From assembly GCA_033439265.1 (NCBI GenBank), contig JAVTVX010000031.1, positions 4,325,501 to 4,389,500 on the forward strand: a stretch of 64,000 nucleotides of DNA, given 5' to 3'. Source of the DNA: Dillenia suffruticosa (taxonomy: Eukaryota; Streptophyta; Magnoliopsida; Dilleniales; Dilleniaceae). The first letter of the stretch is position 1. The number at the start of each line of letters is the position of its first letter. The translations under genes and the position numbers were made by a program. Below the pieces are notes generated by a model that did no database searches, was not told where the DNA came from, and was given only the letters and a program-made list of their open reading frames with translations. Below, one piece after another: positions 1 through 10,788 of this stretch.

Positions 1-290
1 TTAAAAGTTAGCTATAATCCTTAACTAGTTTTCTCTTTCCTTTAACTTTTTCTATGTTCTTCTCTTTGTTTCTCTTTTTCTCTCTTTCTCTCTTTCTATT
101 TCTTTCTTCTTCTTGGCCAAATTGATTTGGGAATGGAAGGAGGAGGGGTATTTATAGGTTTTGTTGGGTACTGGATCTTTACTAAGTGTTAGAACACTTG
201 TTCATCATCTAAGGCTCTTGATCTTGATGTAAGCCAAGTGTTTAGGACACTTGTTCATAATATAAGGCCTTTATTCTTGATGCCAACCAC
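1..290 (-). promoter_or_regulatory. Possible minus-strand promoter or LTR edge
   Basis: Read on the minus strand, a TATA-like box (CTATAAATA, plus positions 149-157) is followed by a long purine-rich leader (pyrimidine-rich on the plus strand, about 40-115) that runs off the left edge. This resembles the start of a plant LTR transcript or a gene 5' UTR. Plus-strand 185-290 holds loosely repeated phrases around 'acacttgttcat'. No coding region is visible, and what lies to the left is unknown. Confidence 0.25.
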
Positions 291-700
291 TTGTCCTTCC
301 ATGTGTTAACTATAGAAAGCACATATCTTTGTTGTAAGCCATGTGTCTTTCTATGTGTCATGTGGTGGCATGAGAAAAATATACAATTGACATATGTCCA
401 AATATGTGTCATGTGGATAGAGAAGACAAATGCAAATTGGCTACTTCAAGTGACATGTGTTAAGTGGATGGAGAAGGTCAAATGCAAATTGGCTACTTCA
501 ATGGTGGTGGAAGATGAGATGGTATGGATGGTTCAATGTACTTGAGGTTGGGTTCAATGTATTTTAATTCAGATTATAGTATAGTCAAATCCATTACTTA
601 TTTAGGTGTAATATTGTTTAACTAAAATTTTATTTTACTTTTTACGTAATTACACGTAAATAAGGAAATATCTCACATTTGAATTCAATAAAAATAATTT
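291..700. other. Non-coding AT-rich stretch with a short direct repeat
   Basis: A segment of about 23 bases around 'gcaaattggctacttcaa' occurs twice, 52 bases apart (near 427 and 479). The 84-codon open frame here has no recognisable domain and is built on that repeat, so I do not call a gene. Confidence 0.4.
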
Positions 701-2985
701 TAGGACCTAATTCCCTAAGGATGAAAAGTCAACTCTAGCTTCAAAAAATACCGCTAATTTTGTTGGATTTTATTTGAAGGGCTAATGGTTTAGAAAATTC
801 TAGAAAAATAGGTTTCACCTATTTGATATATGAGGAATAATTATCTAAACTTTTCCTCCTTATTTTCTAGACATTTCAAATATCTCATTTTTGGGATACT
901 TAGTTTCTAGTAAACTGATCAAATTTAGATTTTCAACATCCTAAGCATCCGATTTTATACTCAATTCCTATATTTCAAATAACATCCTCATTTTAGTATT
1001 GACAATAAGTTATTTCTTGCAACTAAATTGGGGTATGTGACACATGCCCACGCGACATGCATGCCAAAATAGGAGGAATATATTGGTGGAATCATGATAA
1101 TGATACTCTAATTGGTAATAGGTAGTAATTGGTGGAATTATGATAATATTGGTGGAGCGCGCCAAAATATGAGTGCATGCATGTATGATATGATAATAGG
1201 TAATATGTGGTAAGTTGTAATAATTTTGTCGTGTTATGATAATAACAGTGTGATATAAAAGTGATAAATTGTGTAATTTTGAGAGTGATAAGAGATAAGT
1301 TTTGTGAGAGTCTAGTAAGTTGGTGTTGAGTGTTAAGTTTGGCATAAGGTGGTTGTAAGTAAGTTGTAAGTAACTAAGTTGATTGGTAAAAATATTATTA
1401 TTGGAGTATACTAAATGAAAAGTAATAAAGTGAAATTGGATTTTGTAATGAGTGTAAATATTATAACGAGATATTATATGTGTGCCCAATTGGTACATCA
1501 CAATTTTACAATTTTTTGGTTTTTTCTCAAATTTCATTTTCCCTTTTATCTCAATTTTTTGTTCTGATTCATTTCTCTAAACTCGTTCAAACTTTTTTTC
1601 CTCTGTGTTTCCTCCATCTCCATTTTCATCCTGGATATGTTCTCAGCACTAGACCATGCAAGAATTGATTAAAAAACAATTCAGACAATGATCCCTTTTT
1701 TGGCGCCAAAAATAATTTTCTATTTTTAGAGTCAATTTAATCAAATTTTCAAATTTTTTCACCAAAAACATTTTTTTAACTAGCGCTAATGTAATTATTT
1801 TTGTTTCGCCAAAAACATTGGACAAGTCATGGTTTTTATTCTAAATCAATTAGTAGGTTAATGCATTTCTTGAATAAATGATGGCAAGATGATTCAGCAG
1901 TGTTCAATCACTTTGTTACGCCATGGATTTCAACGTGGGAAGAGTTATGTGATAAACTATCTTCACATATATGTCAAAAAACCAAGACTATACTTATAAC
2001 TATTGCACTTATACCATTTATAGTGTGTGGGTGGATCAAGTGCATCCTATCTCCTCAAAATACAGGCGTAATGGTGTTAACAAGTGTATCTTATTTCATA
2101 AAAATTAGGTTTTAATAAGTTTTTTATAATGAAAATTTAAGTAAAAACGAAATTTGAAAATAATCTGTTACAAAATATAAATAAGATATAAATTACATGA
2201 AATATAGTAATAGTAAGTTAATAAATCCTACTAATTGCATGAAATGTAATAAGTAATTTTTTTAATAACACTAGAAAAGACATGCGGTATTAACTATGAA
2301 AAAATATGAGAAATTAAGAATAAGCGACAAGGACTGCGCTTACATGAAATATAGTAATACATGTATAATAAGTAGTAAGTAAGTTGTAAGTGATTTTTTC
2401 AACAATCTAAATAACATAATGCGGTATGGAATAAAAGTATAACAAGGAATTAAGAATAACATGGCTAATGAAAAAATAGGCAGGAAAAAAAGCACAAAAA
2501 AATGGGTGGGTCTCTAAAATTTATTTATAAAGATGATATATTATAAATCATCAACGAAATGTTTCACCATCAAATTTCTCCTTTCCCCGAAAGATTTTCT
2601 CACCTAACCATTCCTCCTTTAACCGTCTAAACGTCTTACTCAATAAATAAAAGCTAATCACATTTTTTTATATATATAAAAGTCACTCTGGATTCTACGT
2701 TCTGTTTTGCTCTCGGTTTTACGTTCTACTATTGCTTGTAGCTGAGTATAACCATTCCAACCATTCCAAGAATTTGCTCAATCATCCCAAGATGTTACTA
2801 GGTTTAAAACATAGAGGTTTAATTTTTTAATTTTCTATTTTTAATTTTTGATTTTGAGTAATTATCAAAAAAATATAGAGATCAGTGTTGTCAATCTATT
2901 TGTTCACTTTTGTTTGGTTTTTCTAGTTTTTAGGATAATTTTACTAATTTTACTATAGTTAGATTTCTTTATACCAGATGTGCTG
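700..2985 (+). repeat. Dispersed repeat R, copy A (left part)
   Basis: Blocks at about 1685-1810, 2380-2620 and 2755-2900 match, in the same order and orientation, blocks at about 46600-46725, 47820-48075 and 48225-48395. Shared landmarks include 'gatgatatattataaat' and 'caccatcaaatttctcc'. The sequence between the blocks differs in length between copies. No TIR, LTR end or coding domain is visible, so the class is unknown. It may be a decayed LTR or a non-coding part of an element. The segment 700-1680 is AT-rich and shows nothing else. Confidence 0.5.
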
Positions 2986-4114
2986 CACTACAAAAAAACA
3001 CGGTTTTGGCGACGGCATTTAGCGACGAAAAAATTTCGTTACTATTTTGCGACGGATTTAGAGACGAAAATTTTTTTTGTCGCTAATTTGCTACGAAATT
3101 AGAGACAAAAAATTATTCGTGGCTAAATTTCCGACGGATAGATTATTCGTGACTAAATTTGTTGCTAATTGGGGATGAAAAAATTTTTGTCGCTAAATCC
3201 GTCGCTAATTGGTGACGAAAAATTTTTCGTTGCAAAATTCGTCGTTAATTAGTGACGAATAATATTTTCGTGGCTAAATTTTGCCACGAATACTCTTATC
3301 CGTCGCTAAATTTAGCGACGAAAATATTTCGTCACAAATTTCATCACTAATTAGTTACAAAAATTTTTCGTCGCTAAATTCGTCGCTAATTAGTTACGGT
3401 AAAAATATTTGTCACAAAATTTAGTAACAAACTCCAAAATTCGTGGCTAATTTCGTTACTAATTAGCCACAAAAAAATATTCGTGACAAAATTCGTCGCT
3501 AATTAGCCACAATAGCCACAAATAAAATATTCGTGACTAAATTCGTAGCTAATTTATTATCAGAATATCAAAATTCATTAATAATTTCTGAACAAAATTT
3601 CTTCTATACTCTATTATGAAATATATTTAACCATATCTCTCTTTTTAACATATTCTAAATAACAAAATCGAATTAAATACATATTAAATATTACAATTCT
3701 CATCAATTTGATAATTTTAACAATAAATAATTCAACCAATTTATAACAAATAATTTTCAATTAGTCGCAGCTGTCGATTTCACCATTCGTGTTTTTGTCT
3801 TCTACATCCATTCGATTCTCTTATATAGTTCAATTGTTTGTGAAAGTTCAGTTGATCATATTCATTCGTTATTGTCATCAGTAAGAAACACAATATATAA
3901 TACATTCAATTGTTCAGAGGATGGCGACAGTGAGATGGATAACAACTGATAAACGGTAATCCATTTATTTTATTTTATTATTCTTTTATTTTATTAATTT
4001 ATATTAACTAATCATATTTAATATTTAATAATATCTTAAATAAGCATTTAATTTTATTATTTTATATTTTCATTTTTTAAAAACTAGAATTATTATTTTT
4101 TTAATATTTTATTA

Positions 4115-4870
4115 TTTAGCGACGGATTTAGCGACAAATTAGAAATCTGTCGCTAAATTTAGCGACGAATTAAGGAATCCGTCGCTGATTTAGCGACGGA
4201 TCTAAACATTCATCGCTGCTTTAGCGACGGATTCAACGATCCGTCGCTAAACTTAATTTATTTTACATTAACATTTAATATTTTATATTCTTTTGTTATT
4301 TTATTAATTTATATTAAATAATCATATTTATTATTTTATAATATTTTAAATTATCATTTTATTTTTTTAATATTTTTAATTTTTAAATAATAATATTTTT
4401 TAATTTTTTAAATATTTTACTATTTAGCGACGGATTTAGCGACGAATTAGAATCCGTCGCTAAATTTAGTGACAAATTCCGAAATCCGTCGTTAAATTTA
4501 GCGACGGATATTGAAATCCGTCGCTAAGTTAGTGACGGATCTAAAAATTCGTCGCAGATTTAGCGACGGATTCAACGATCCGTCGCTAAGCTTAATTTTT
4601 TTAAAATTAACATTTAATATTTTATTTTCTTTTGTTATTTTATTAATTTATATTAAATAATCGTATTTATTATTTTTTAATATTTTAAATTATCATTTTA
4701 TTTTTAAAATGTTTTTTTGATTTTTAAATAATAATATTTTTTATTTTTTTTAAATAATAACATTTAATATTTTATTTTATTTTGTTATTTTGTTATTTTA
4801 TTAATTTATATTAAATAATCATATTTATTATTTTTTAATATTTTAAATTAGCATTTTATTTTTTTTCTTT
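4115..4870. repeat. Internal direct repeat of about 308 bp in the CACTA element
   Basis: A unit starting with the paired 'tttagcgacggattt / tccgtcgctaa' motifs and continuing into an AT-rich spacer starts at about 4115 and again at about 4423. A third copy of the AT-rich part alone lies at about 4755-4860. Internal amplification of subterminal motifs is common in CACTA elements. Confidence 0.7.
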
Positions 4871-5089
4871 TTTATTTTTATTTTTTACAGAATAATATTT
4901 TTTTATTTTTTAAATAGTTTCTTATTTTATTTTTTAAATCTTTTTAAAGAATAATATTTTTTATTTTTTAATTAATTTATTAGTTTATTTTAATTAGCAT
5001 TTTATTATTTGATATAAACTTTTATTTCTTTAATTAATATTTAGAATTAGATAATAAGTAAAAATAAAATAGAAGTATGACTAAAGGTA

Positions 5090-5150
5090 AAATGTGGTCT
5101 GGTGGTTGGGTACTCTAACATTTCACTCTTGCACAGGTGTTCGAACCGAG
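5090..5150 (+). other. tRNA-like pol III promoter segment inside the CACTA element
   Basis: 'tggtctggtggttggg' resembles a degenerate A box. 'ggtgttcgaacc' (about 5136-5147) is a near-consensus B box, at the spacing expected of a tRNA or tRNA-derived SINE head. No cloverleaf or acceptor stem is evident, so this is not called a tRNA gene. It may be a captured SINE head. Confidence 0.4.
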
Positions 5151-5189
5151 CTGAAGGCATTTTGAGGGTTTTTTCTGGGAATTTTTGCA

Positions 5190-5370
5190 AGGCAGCAGGA
5201 GCGAGCAGGCTGCAGGGGCTGGGGCTAGGCGAGCTGGAGCGAGCAGGCTGCAGGGGCTGGGGCTGGGCGAGCTGAGGAGCTAGGGCTGCGGCGTGGGGCG
5301 AGCTAGGGCGAGCAGGCTGCAGGGGCTGGGGCGAGCTGGCAGGGGTGGGGCGAGCAGGCGTGTGCAGGGC
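5190..5370 (+). repeat. GC-rich minisatellite within the CACTA element
   Basis: Irregular repeats of 'gcgagcaggctgcaggggctgg' begin at about 5201, 5239 and 5309, interleaved with shorter 'gggcgagct' pieces. Base composition contrasts sharply with the AT-rich surroundings. This block lies directly downstream of the tRNA-like segment. Confidence 0.8.
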
Positions 5371-5900
5371 GTGTCATCGAGTGCAAGTTAGCGACGGATC
5401 AAGCATTCGTCGCTAATTAAATAAAAATAAAATATTAATAATTAAATAAAATGTATAAAATAAATAAAAAATATATTTGTAAATAATATAATTTAGCGAC
5501 GGATTCATGGATCCGTCGCTAATTAAATAAAATAAAATATTAATATAATAATTAAATAAAATATATATAATAAATAAATAAATTATTATATATCATATAA
5601 TTTAGCGACAGATTTCTCGGATCCGTCGCTAAATTTAGCGACGGATTTTGAATTTCCGTAGCTAAAATTAGCGACGGATTTTTTGTATCCGTCGCTAAAT
5701 TTAGCGATGAAAATTTTTCGTCCCTAAATTTGTCGCTATTTTAGCGACGGATTTCTGTTTTTTGTCGCTAAACTTTTGCGACGCTTCATTAGTGACGAAA
5801 AATTTTTCGTCGCTAAATCCATCGCTAATGTTTTTAGTGACGAATTTTTCTAAAATTTTCGTCGCTAAATCTGTCTCTAAAACCGTGTTTTTTTGTAGTG

Positions 5901-6300
5901 CCGGATGTTGGATGCTAGGAGTGAACATAGAACCCAACCAGCATCATTATTGGACTCTATCCCAAAAGGTAATATGATGATTGATATTTTTTGACAATGT
6001 CACCATATAATTATACTCATTTTACTATTGTTAGTGTTTTTAATAAATAGATTAACACCAAGGATTGTGGAGGATAAAGTTGTCTTCATTTTTTGCAAGT
6101 GATGAAACATTTCAGAACACAGAAGACATGCAATTGTGCAATCTTTTCTCTTTTTTTTTTTGGTCTATATGTCTCTGTCATTCTACATCAATGTATCAAT
6201 CATTCTCCAATATTAATAAAAATTACTTTTGTAATTTTTTATTTCCATTGGTAACCAGCAAATTTTTCTGTCACTTGTACTAACCAATAATAAAATATAG
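5901..6300 (+). repeat. Dispersed repeat R, copy A (right part)
   Basis: The host sequence resumes after the CACTA element. About 6000-6150 (for example 'aataaatagatta', 'gattgtggaggataaag', 'agaagacatgca') matches 48475-48610 in copy B. The short open frames here are not recognisable. Confidence 0.5.
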
Positions 6301-6730
6301 TAACATTTTCTAACATTTATGATAAAATGGTAACCGACAATATAAGATAGTAACATGCGGTAACCGAGGATAAATGACTATAACATTTCCCGATCCTTTT
6401 CTAACTGATGATAAAAGTAGTAATATTTCCTAATATCTATGGTAACCCATAATGAAATATAGTAATAGAAGCGGTAATCGACGATAAAAAGTAGTGACAT
6501 TTCATAACATATGTGGTAATAAACGATAAATGATAATAACATTTCTTAACAGTGGTAACCGACAATAAAAATAGTAATATTTCCTAACATATGTAGTAAC
6601 TAACGATAAGTAGTAACTTTTACTAATATATGTAGTAACCGATAAAAGTAGTAATTTTTACCAATACTTTTTGAAACCGATGATAAAAGATAATAACTTT
6701 TATCAACACTTTCTAACCGTCAATATAAAT
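6300..6730 (+). repeat. Irregular tandem array with 'ggtaaccgacgataaa' units
   Basis: A unit of roughly 50-60 bases, built from 'ggtaaccgacgataaaa', 'tagtaacatttcc' and 'taacatatgt', recurs about seven times with many substitutions and small indels. No spacers of constant length are present, so it is not CRISPR-like. It looks like an old, diverged minisatellite. Confidence 0.7.
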
Positions 6731-6884
6731 ACAGACATGCTCCAACGGTGATCAAAACTATTAGGATAGATCTATCTCGACTGGTGTATAGCCAATTGAA
6801 GGACCATCCATTGGAGAAAGTTCTGTCAATGGTTTTAGTGGGTTTGTTATAGTTATGCATGTCGTTAACACTTTGGTCCCAAAA

Positions 6885-7650
6885 TGATAGCTAAGAAAAT
6901 ATTAGATATGGGTTGTATTCGGAGACTTTCTTTAAGGATGTTTACCAATTTTGTAAAAGTTGTGAACAATATCAAAGAGTTAGTAATATATCTTTCAGAG
7001 ATGAAATGTCTCAAACATCTATCATGTTTTGTGAAGTTTTTGTTGTATGGAGAATGGATATCATGGAACCCTTTCCTAGTTCTGGTGGTGTTTCAAAGTG
7101 GGTAGAAGCAAAAGCTAACCATACTAATGATTCTAAAGTTATTGTAGATTTCCTTAAATCTAACATTTTTAGTAGGTTTGAAATACCTAGAGCAATTATT
7201 AGTGATCAAGTTATTCATTTTTGCAATCAAATGGTGAAAGCTTTGATGCACAAATATGGAGTTCATCATCGAGTAGCCACCACTTATCATCCACAAACTA
7301 ATGGGCAAGCTGAAGTTTCTAACCAGGAAATTAAAAATATCTTGGAGAAGACGGTGAATCCCAATTGTAGGGATTGGAGCTTGCATTTGGATGATACACT
7401 TTGGGCATATTGAACGGCTTATAAAACTCCAATTAGAATGTCAGTTTATAGATTGGTCTTTGGTAAGTTATGTCATTTACCTGTTGATATTAAACATCAT
7501 GATTTTTGGGCAGTTAAACATTACAACCTGGATGCCAAACAAGCCGGATTGGAAAGGAAATTACAACTCCAAGAATTAGAAAAGATTCAATTGGAGGAGT
7601 ATGACAATCCTAGTTTGGAGGGGTCTTTTATGAATTTGGGAATATTTGAA
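6885..7650 (+). pseudogene. Ty3/gypsy (Athila-like) integrase fragment
   Basis: Translation across frame breaks gives, in order: a remnant of the zinc-binding region (AKKILDMGC, then CKSCEQYQR), the catalytic core ([44 protein letters not shown]) and the C-terminal block VFGKLCHLPVDIKH...LQLQELEKIQ. The last block is characteristic of Athila/Tat-type integrases. The two aspartates and the glutamate of the DDE triad can be placed. It is dead: there is a frameshift near 6915, a deletion of about a dozen residues after PFPSS, a stop at 7411-7413 and a lost ORF context. It ends abruptly at about 7655, where LINE sequence begins. Confidence 0.85.
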
Positions 7651-7654
7651 GAAG

Positions 7655-8910
7655 GTTAACGATGGAAGCTTGGGAATGGTCATGATATTAGATTCTGGGA
7701 TGATCATTGGGTTGGAGAGGGTCCTTTATTGCAAAGGATCTCTGGTAGGATAGGGGATTCGATGATAGTTTCATGAGTGGATCAGTTTATAAACTTAGAA
7801 AGACAATGGGAAATTCCAGGTCTCGCTACAATTCTCCCAAATCCTGTGGTGGGGGAGGTACGAGCAGTCTTAATTTCTCAAAACCTGGAGGCACGGGACA
7901 TAATATGTTGGGTAGAAGATTCCTCAGGCAATTTCTCTATACAATCAACATATTCCATTTTCACCTGTCTAGAGGATGTTGGCACGTCTCCTAATGACTC
8001 ATGGAGATGGATTTGGAGGTTGAAATGCCAAGAACAAGTAAAAGTCTTTATCTGGCTAATATACCACGATAACCTAATGACCAATACCACGCGGTGTCGT
8101 TGGGGTCTCATGGATGATCCACAATGTCATCTTTGTTAAGGGAGGACAGAAACAGGCATTCATTTATTTAGAGATTGTGCCTATGTCAATCAGGTTTGGG
8201 GGCAAGTTCTTCACACATCCTCTTTGTCCAGGTTGGTGATGGGGAGTTTACCAATGAAAGAATGGTTGATTAAGAATTGCAAATCTCATGCTCTTCATAG
8301 GAACATTCCATGGACCTTGTAGACCATTTGGAAAGTTCAATGCAAAAATGTTTTTGAAAATATAGCTTTTTCTTAAGACATTGTTGCGTCCTTTGCCTCT
8401 AGTTGTTCTATGGATGGGTAGATAGCAGTTGCTAGTAAGTCCCAACTTCCCCCTCGTATAGGATATTGGATAAGTTGGGTCCCTCCTCCTCCAGGTTGTT
8501 ATAAGTTAAATACAGATGAATCGTAAGATATTACTTCCCGAATAGTAGGTACAAGGGCTCTACTTAGAGATGGGTATGGGTTATAGGTTTGTGGGTTCAC
8601 AGTAAATTTGGGGATTTCAGACTCGTTCACTGCAGAAGTATGAGAATCAAAGATGGTCTGATTCTTCTAAATCCTACAAAATTTTTTCCAATTATCCTAG
8701 AGTGCGATTCGACTGAATTTGTTTCGATCTTTTCTTTGAATCTAGTGCCTTCACATGTGTGTTATCACTTAATCCAAGAATGCCAAGAAATAATTCATAT
8801 CGGTGAAGCAAGTAGATTTTGTTAATAGAGAAGATAATATATGCGCAGATATGCTTTAGGGATAGATGAGAGTCCTAGAATACTTGAGTTAGACTCTCAA
8901 TCTTTATGAG
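7655..8910 (+). pseudogene. LINE (non-LTR) ORF2 3' fragment: zinc-binding and RNase H region
   Basis: Starts in the segment downstream of the reverse transcriptase (RWKLGNGHDIRFWDDHW), then shows the reverse-transcriptase zinc-binding-like region (FSIQSTYSIF, WRWIWRLKCQEQVKVFIW, CRWGLMDDPQCHLC) and an RNase H-like domain (PPPPGCYKLNTDES, ending NREDNICADML near 8860). Stops and frameshifts break it repeatedly. It joins gypsy integrase directly at about 7655, which fits a 5'-truncated LINE insertion into the older Athila-like element. No clear poly(A) tail or target duplication was found. Confidence 0.8.
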
Positions 8911-9890
8911 ATTTATTATTTGTTAAAATATGATATTTGAGGAAGGGTTTGCTTTAGAAACTAGTGCAATCATCCTTCCGTGTAACCATAAAAAAATCGG
9001 AAGGGAATGGAAGGGGTATGAAATATTGAATTTAGTATTGATGGTTAAATTCATTGGAAGGGAAGGGAAGGGGTTTAGTCTCCTTTTTTTCGACTTAAAT
9101 TGTTTAGTGAGGTTGTAATAATTGCATTGGCATCTGTTAGCATGTAATCCACTGATCATTAATTATTGTACTATATTGATACATGAATAATAATAACGTT
9201 CGATGAAAATTTGAAAATTATTGATTCATAAATTCTAATATTTATAAAATTCTAGTAAATTAATTCAAAAAAAGTAAAATAACAAGGAGAAACGATTTAT
9301 AATATATATATATTTTTTATGCATATCCCTTTTCTCTCCCCGCTCTACCCTTTTCCGGATCGGTGAAAACGAAGCTAAACAGGATGTTGGATCTAAGGTT
9401 ATCGATGTCCCATCCATCGAGAGACAACAAGACGACAAATCTGTTCCTCGGACTTCTCATATTATTCTTTTTTTTTTGGGGGGCGGGGGGGGGGGGGTTT
9501 GCGTCGGGTTCCCAAGACCCTTTACTTACAGCATGAGGTGCCTTAATCTACCACTTCATCCTCTGTATCCCGATCCAAAGTGGAACTCTCTAAATTATTT
9601 TGTGTACCCAAACGCTGCTCTTAAAGTATGTCCCCTTCATGCTTGTCAAAATGCACCAACGACGTTCCACAGCTGGGTTGCCATTAACTGTGGGCGCTGT
9701 GCTGCTACTGCGGTATTGTTTTAAAAATTTTTTTTAAAAACAAAGTTATTTCCGTACAAAGCTATAAAAGACGTTGTGAATTAAATGAGGTTTTGTGGTT
9801 CACTCTTCTTGTTTCTCAGTTTCATTTCTGCAATCTTTGAGCGCTGACATGCTCTAAAACAGTTTGGAGTGGGGCTGTGGCCCCAGAGAA
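8911..9890. other. Unassigned stretch with a poly-G run
   Basis: No recognisable coding domain. An almost pure G tract (about 9478-9497) follows a T run at about 9469-9478. The 82-codon frame beginning in the G tract has no identifiable similarity. 9240-9330 is AT-rich. Confidence 0.4.
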
Positions 9891-10733
9891 ATAAACACGT
9901 GCGTACAATTTTTTTTCTGAAATCTTTCATCCACCAACTGCCACATTTTGCAAGGCAACCCAATCTTGCCTCTTTTAACCCTCTGAATTTTTTGTAATAG
10001 GGCAACACCAGCTATGTCCATGCTCCACCAGACAGAAACTAAAAATGCCATATGGCCTATAAAACCCTGGAAGGCACCTGGCCCAAATGGCTACCATGCT
10101 GATTTCTTCCAACATTTCTAGGAATCCCACAAATCATATATTTGTAGTTTCATAAGAAACTGTTTTCAGCCAAATCAGATTAAGGAGGTTTTGACAAAAA
10201 CAAATAAGCAAACAAAGAAACATTTCACATTCCATCCTGAATGTATCTTACAATTTAGCCCAAGTCGTCTCTGCAATACCTTATATAAAGTCGTATCCAA
10301 AATCATTGCGGGCAGAATTTGTCCTCTGCTTGATAGGATTATTCACCTTCTTCAAACTAGCTTCATTCCACGGAGGTAAAGTTTGGACAATTTCGTTTCT
10401 TTAATGCATGAATGTTTGTAAGGCAGCGCACGATTATAGCTTTAAAAATTGACCTTGGGAAAGCATGTGATAGGCTTGAATGAGGCTTTGCAGGCTGTTA
10501 TTAACCATTTCCATTTTCCCGATGCCCTGATCTCCATCAAAATGGCTTGTATCACTACGACCTCCATTTCCATAAACTTGAACAGGGATACCACTAGTTA
10601 GTTTCCTCTGGCTAGGGGAATTGGAGTTCCTCCATCAACACATTCAGGATGCTTGTTCTGCTGGCGTTATACTCCTATTAAGATTAGCCAGCCCTCAATT
10701 TCTTCCTCTTATCCCTCTTTCGTCAAAGCTGAT
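9891..10733 (+). pseudogene. LINE reverse transcriptase, 5' portion (split by gypsy insertion)
   Basis: Reverse-transcriptase motifs of a plant L1-type LINE run in order: KPWKAPGPNGYHADFFQHF (about 10055-10120), CNTLYKVVSKIIAGRICP and LLDRIIHLLQTSFIPRR (10272-10378). The last leads into a degenerate 'KACDRLE'-type segment after 10440. The final bases before the gypsy LTR encode the stretch just after the catalytic site (FVKAD). The frame is broken at several points. The 5' limit is uncertain. The same ORF resumes after the gypsy element at 19704. Confidence 0.8.
10729..10733. repeat. Target-site duplication CTGAT (left)
   Basis: The five bases immediately before the left LTR are identical to those after the right LTR (19704-19708). 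Confidence 0.93.
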
Positions 10734-10745
10734 TGTAACACCAAG

Positions 10746-10788
<43 letters not shown>

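Larger units (their letters stand above)
2986..5900. mobile_element. Non-autonomous CACTA (En/Spm-like) DNA transposon
   Basis: Begins CACTACAAAAAAACACGG and ends with the exact inverted counterpart. Terminal inverted repeats are 22 bp and perfect (2986-3007 and 5879-5900), and extend imperfectly to about 45 bp. Both ends are crowded with subterminal motifs of the type TTAGCGACGG and its complement, as is typical of CACTA transposase-binding regions. The adjoining 3 bp are CTG on the left and CCG on the right, so the expected 3 bp target duplication is imperfect. No transposase frame is present: the interior is AT-rich with a direct repeat of about 308 bp and a GC-rich minisatellite. It would therefore depend on a helper element. 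Confidence 0.92.

Noticed and set aside
1010..1537. 175-codon minus-strand frame
   Set aside because: Composition is that of AT-rich non-coding DNA (Ile, Tyr, Asn, His and Thr in excess) with no recognisable motif. It lies in dispersed repeat sequence.
5090..5150. tRNA gene
   Set aside because: A and B boxes only. No acceptor stem, anticodon arm or terminator could be drawn.
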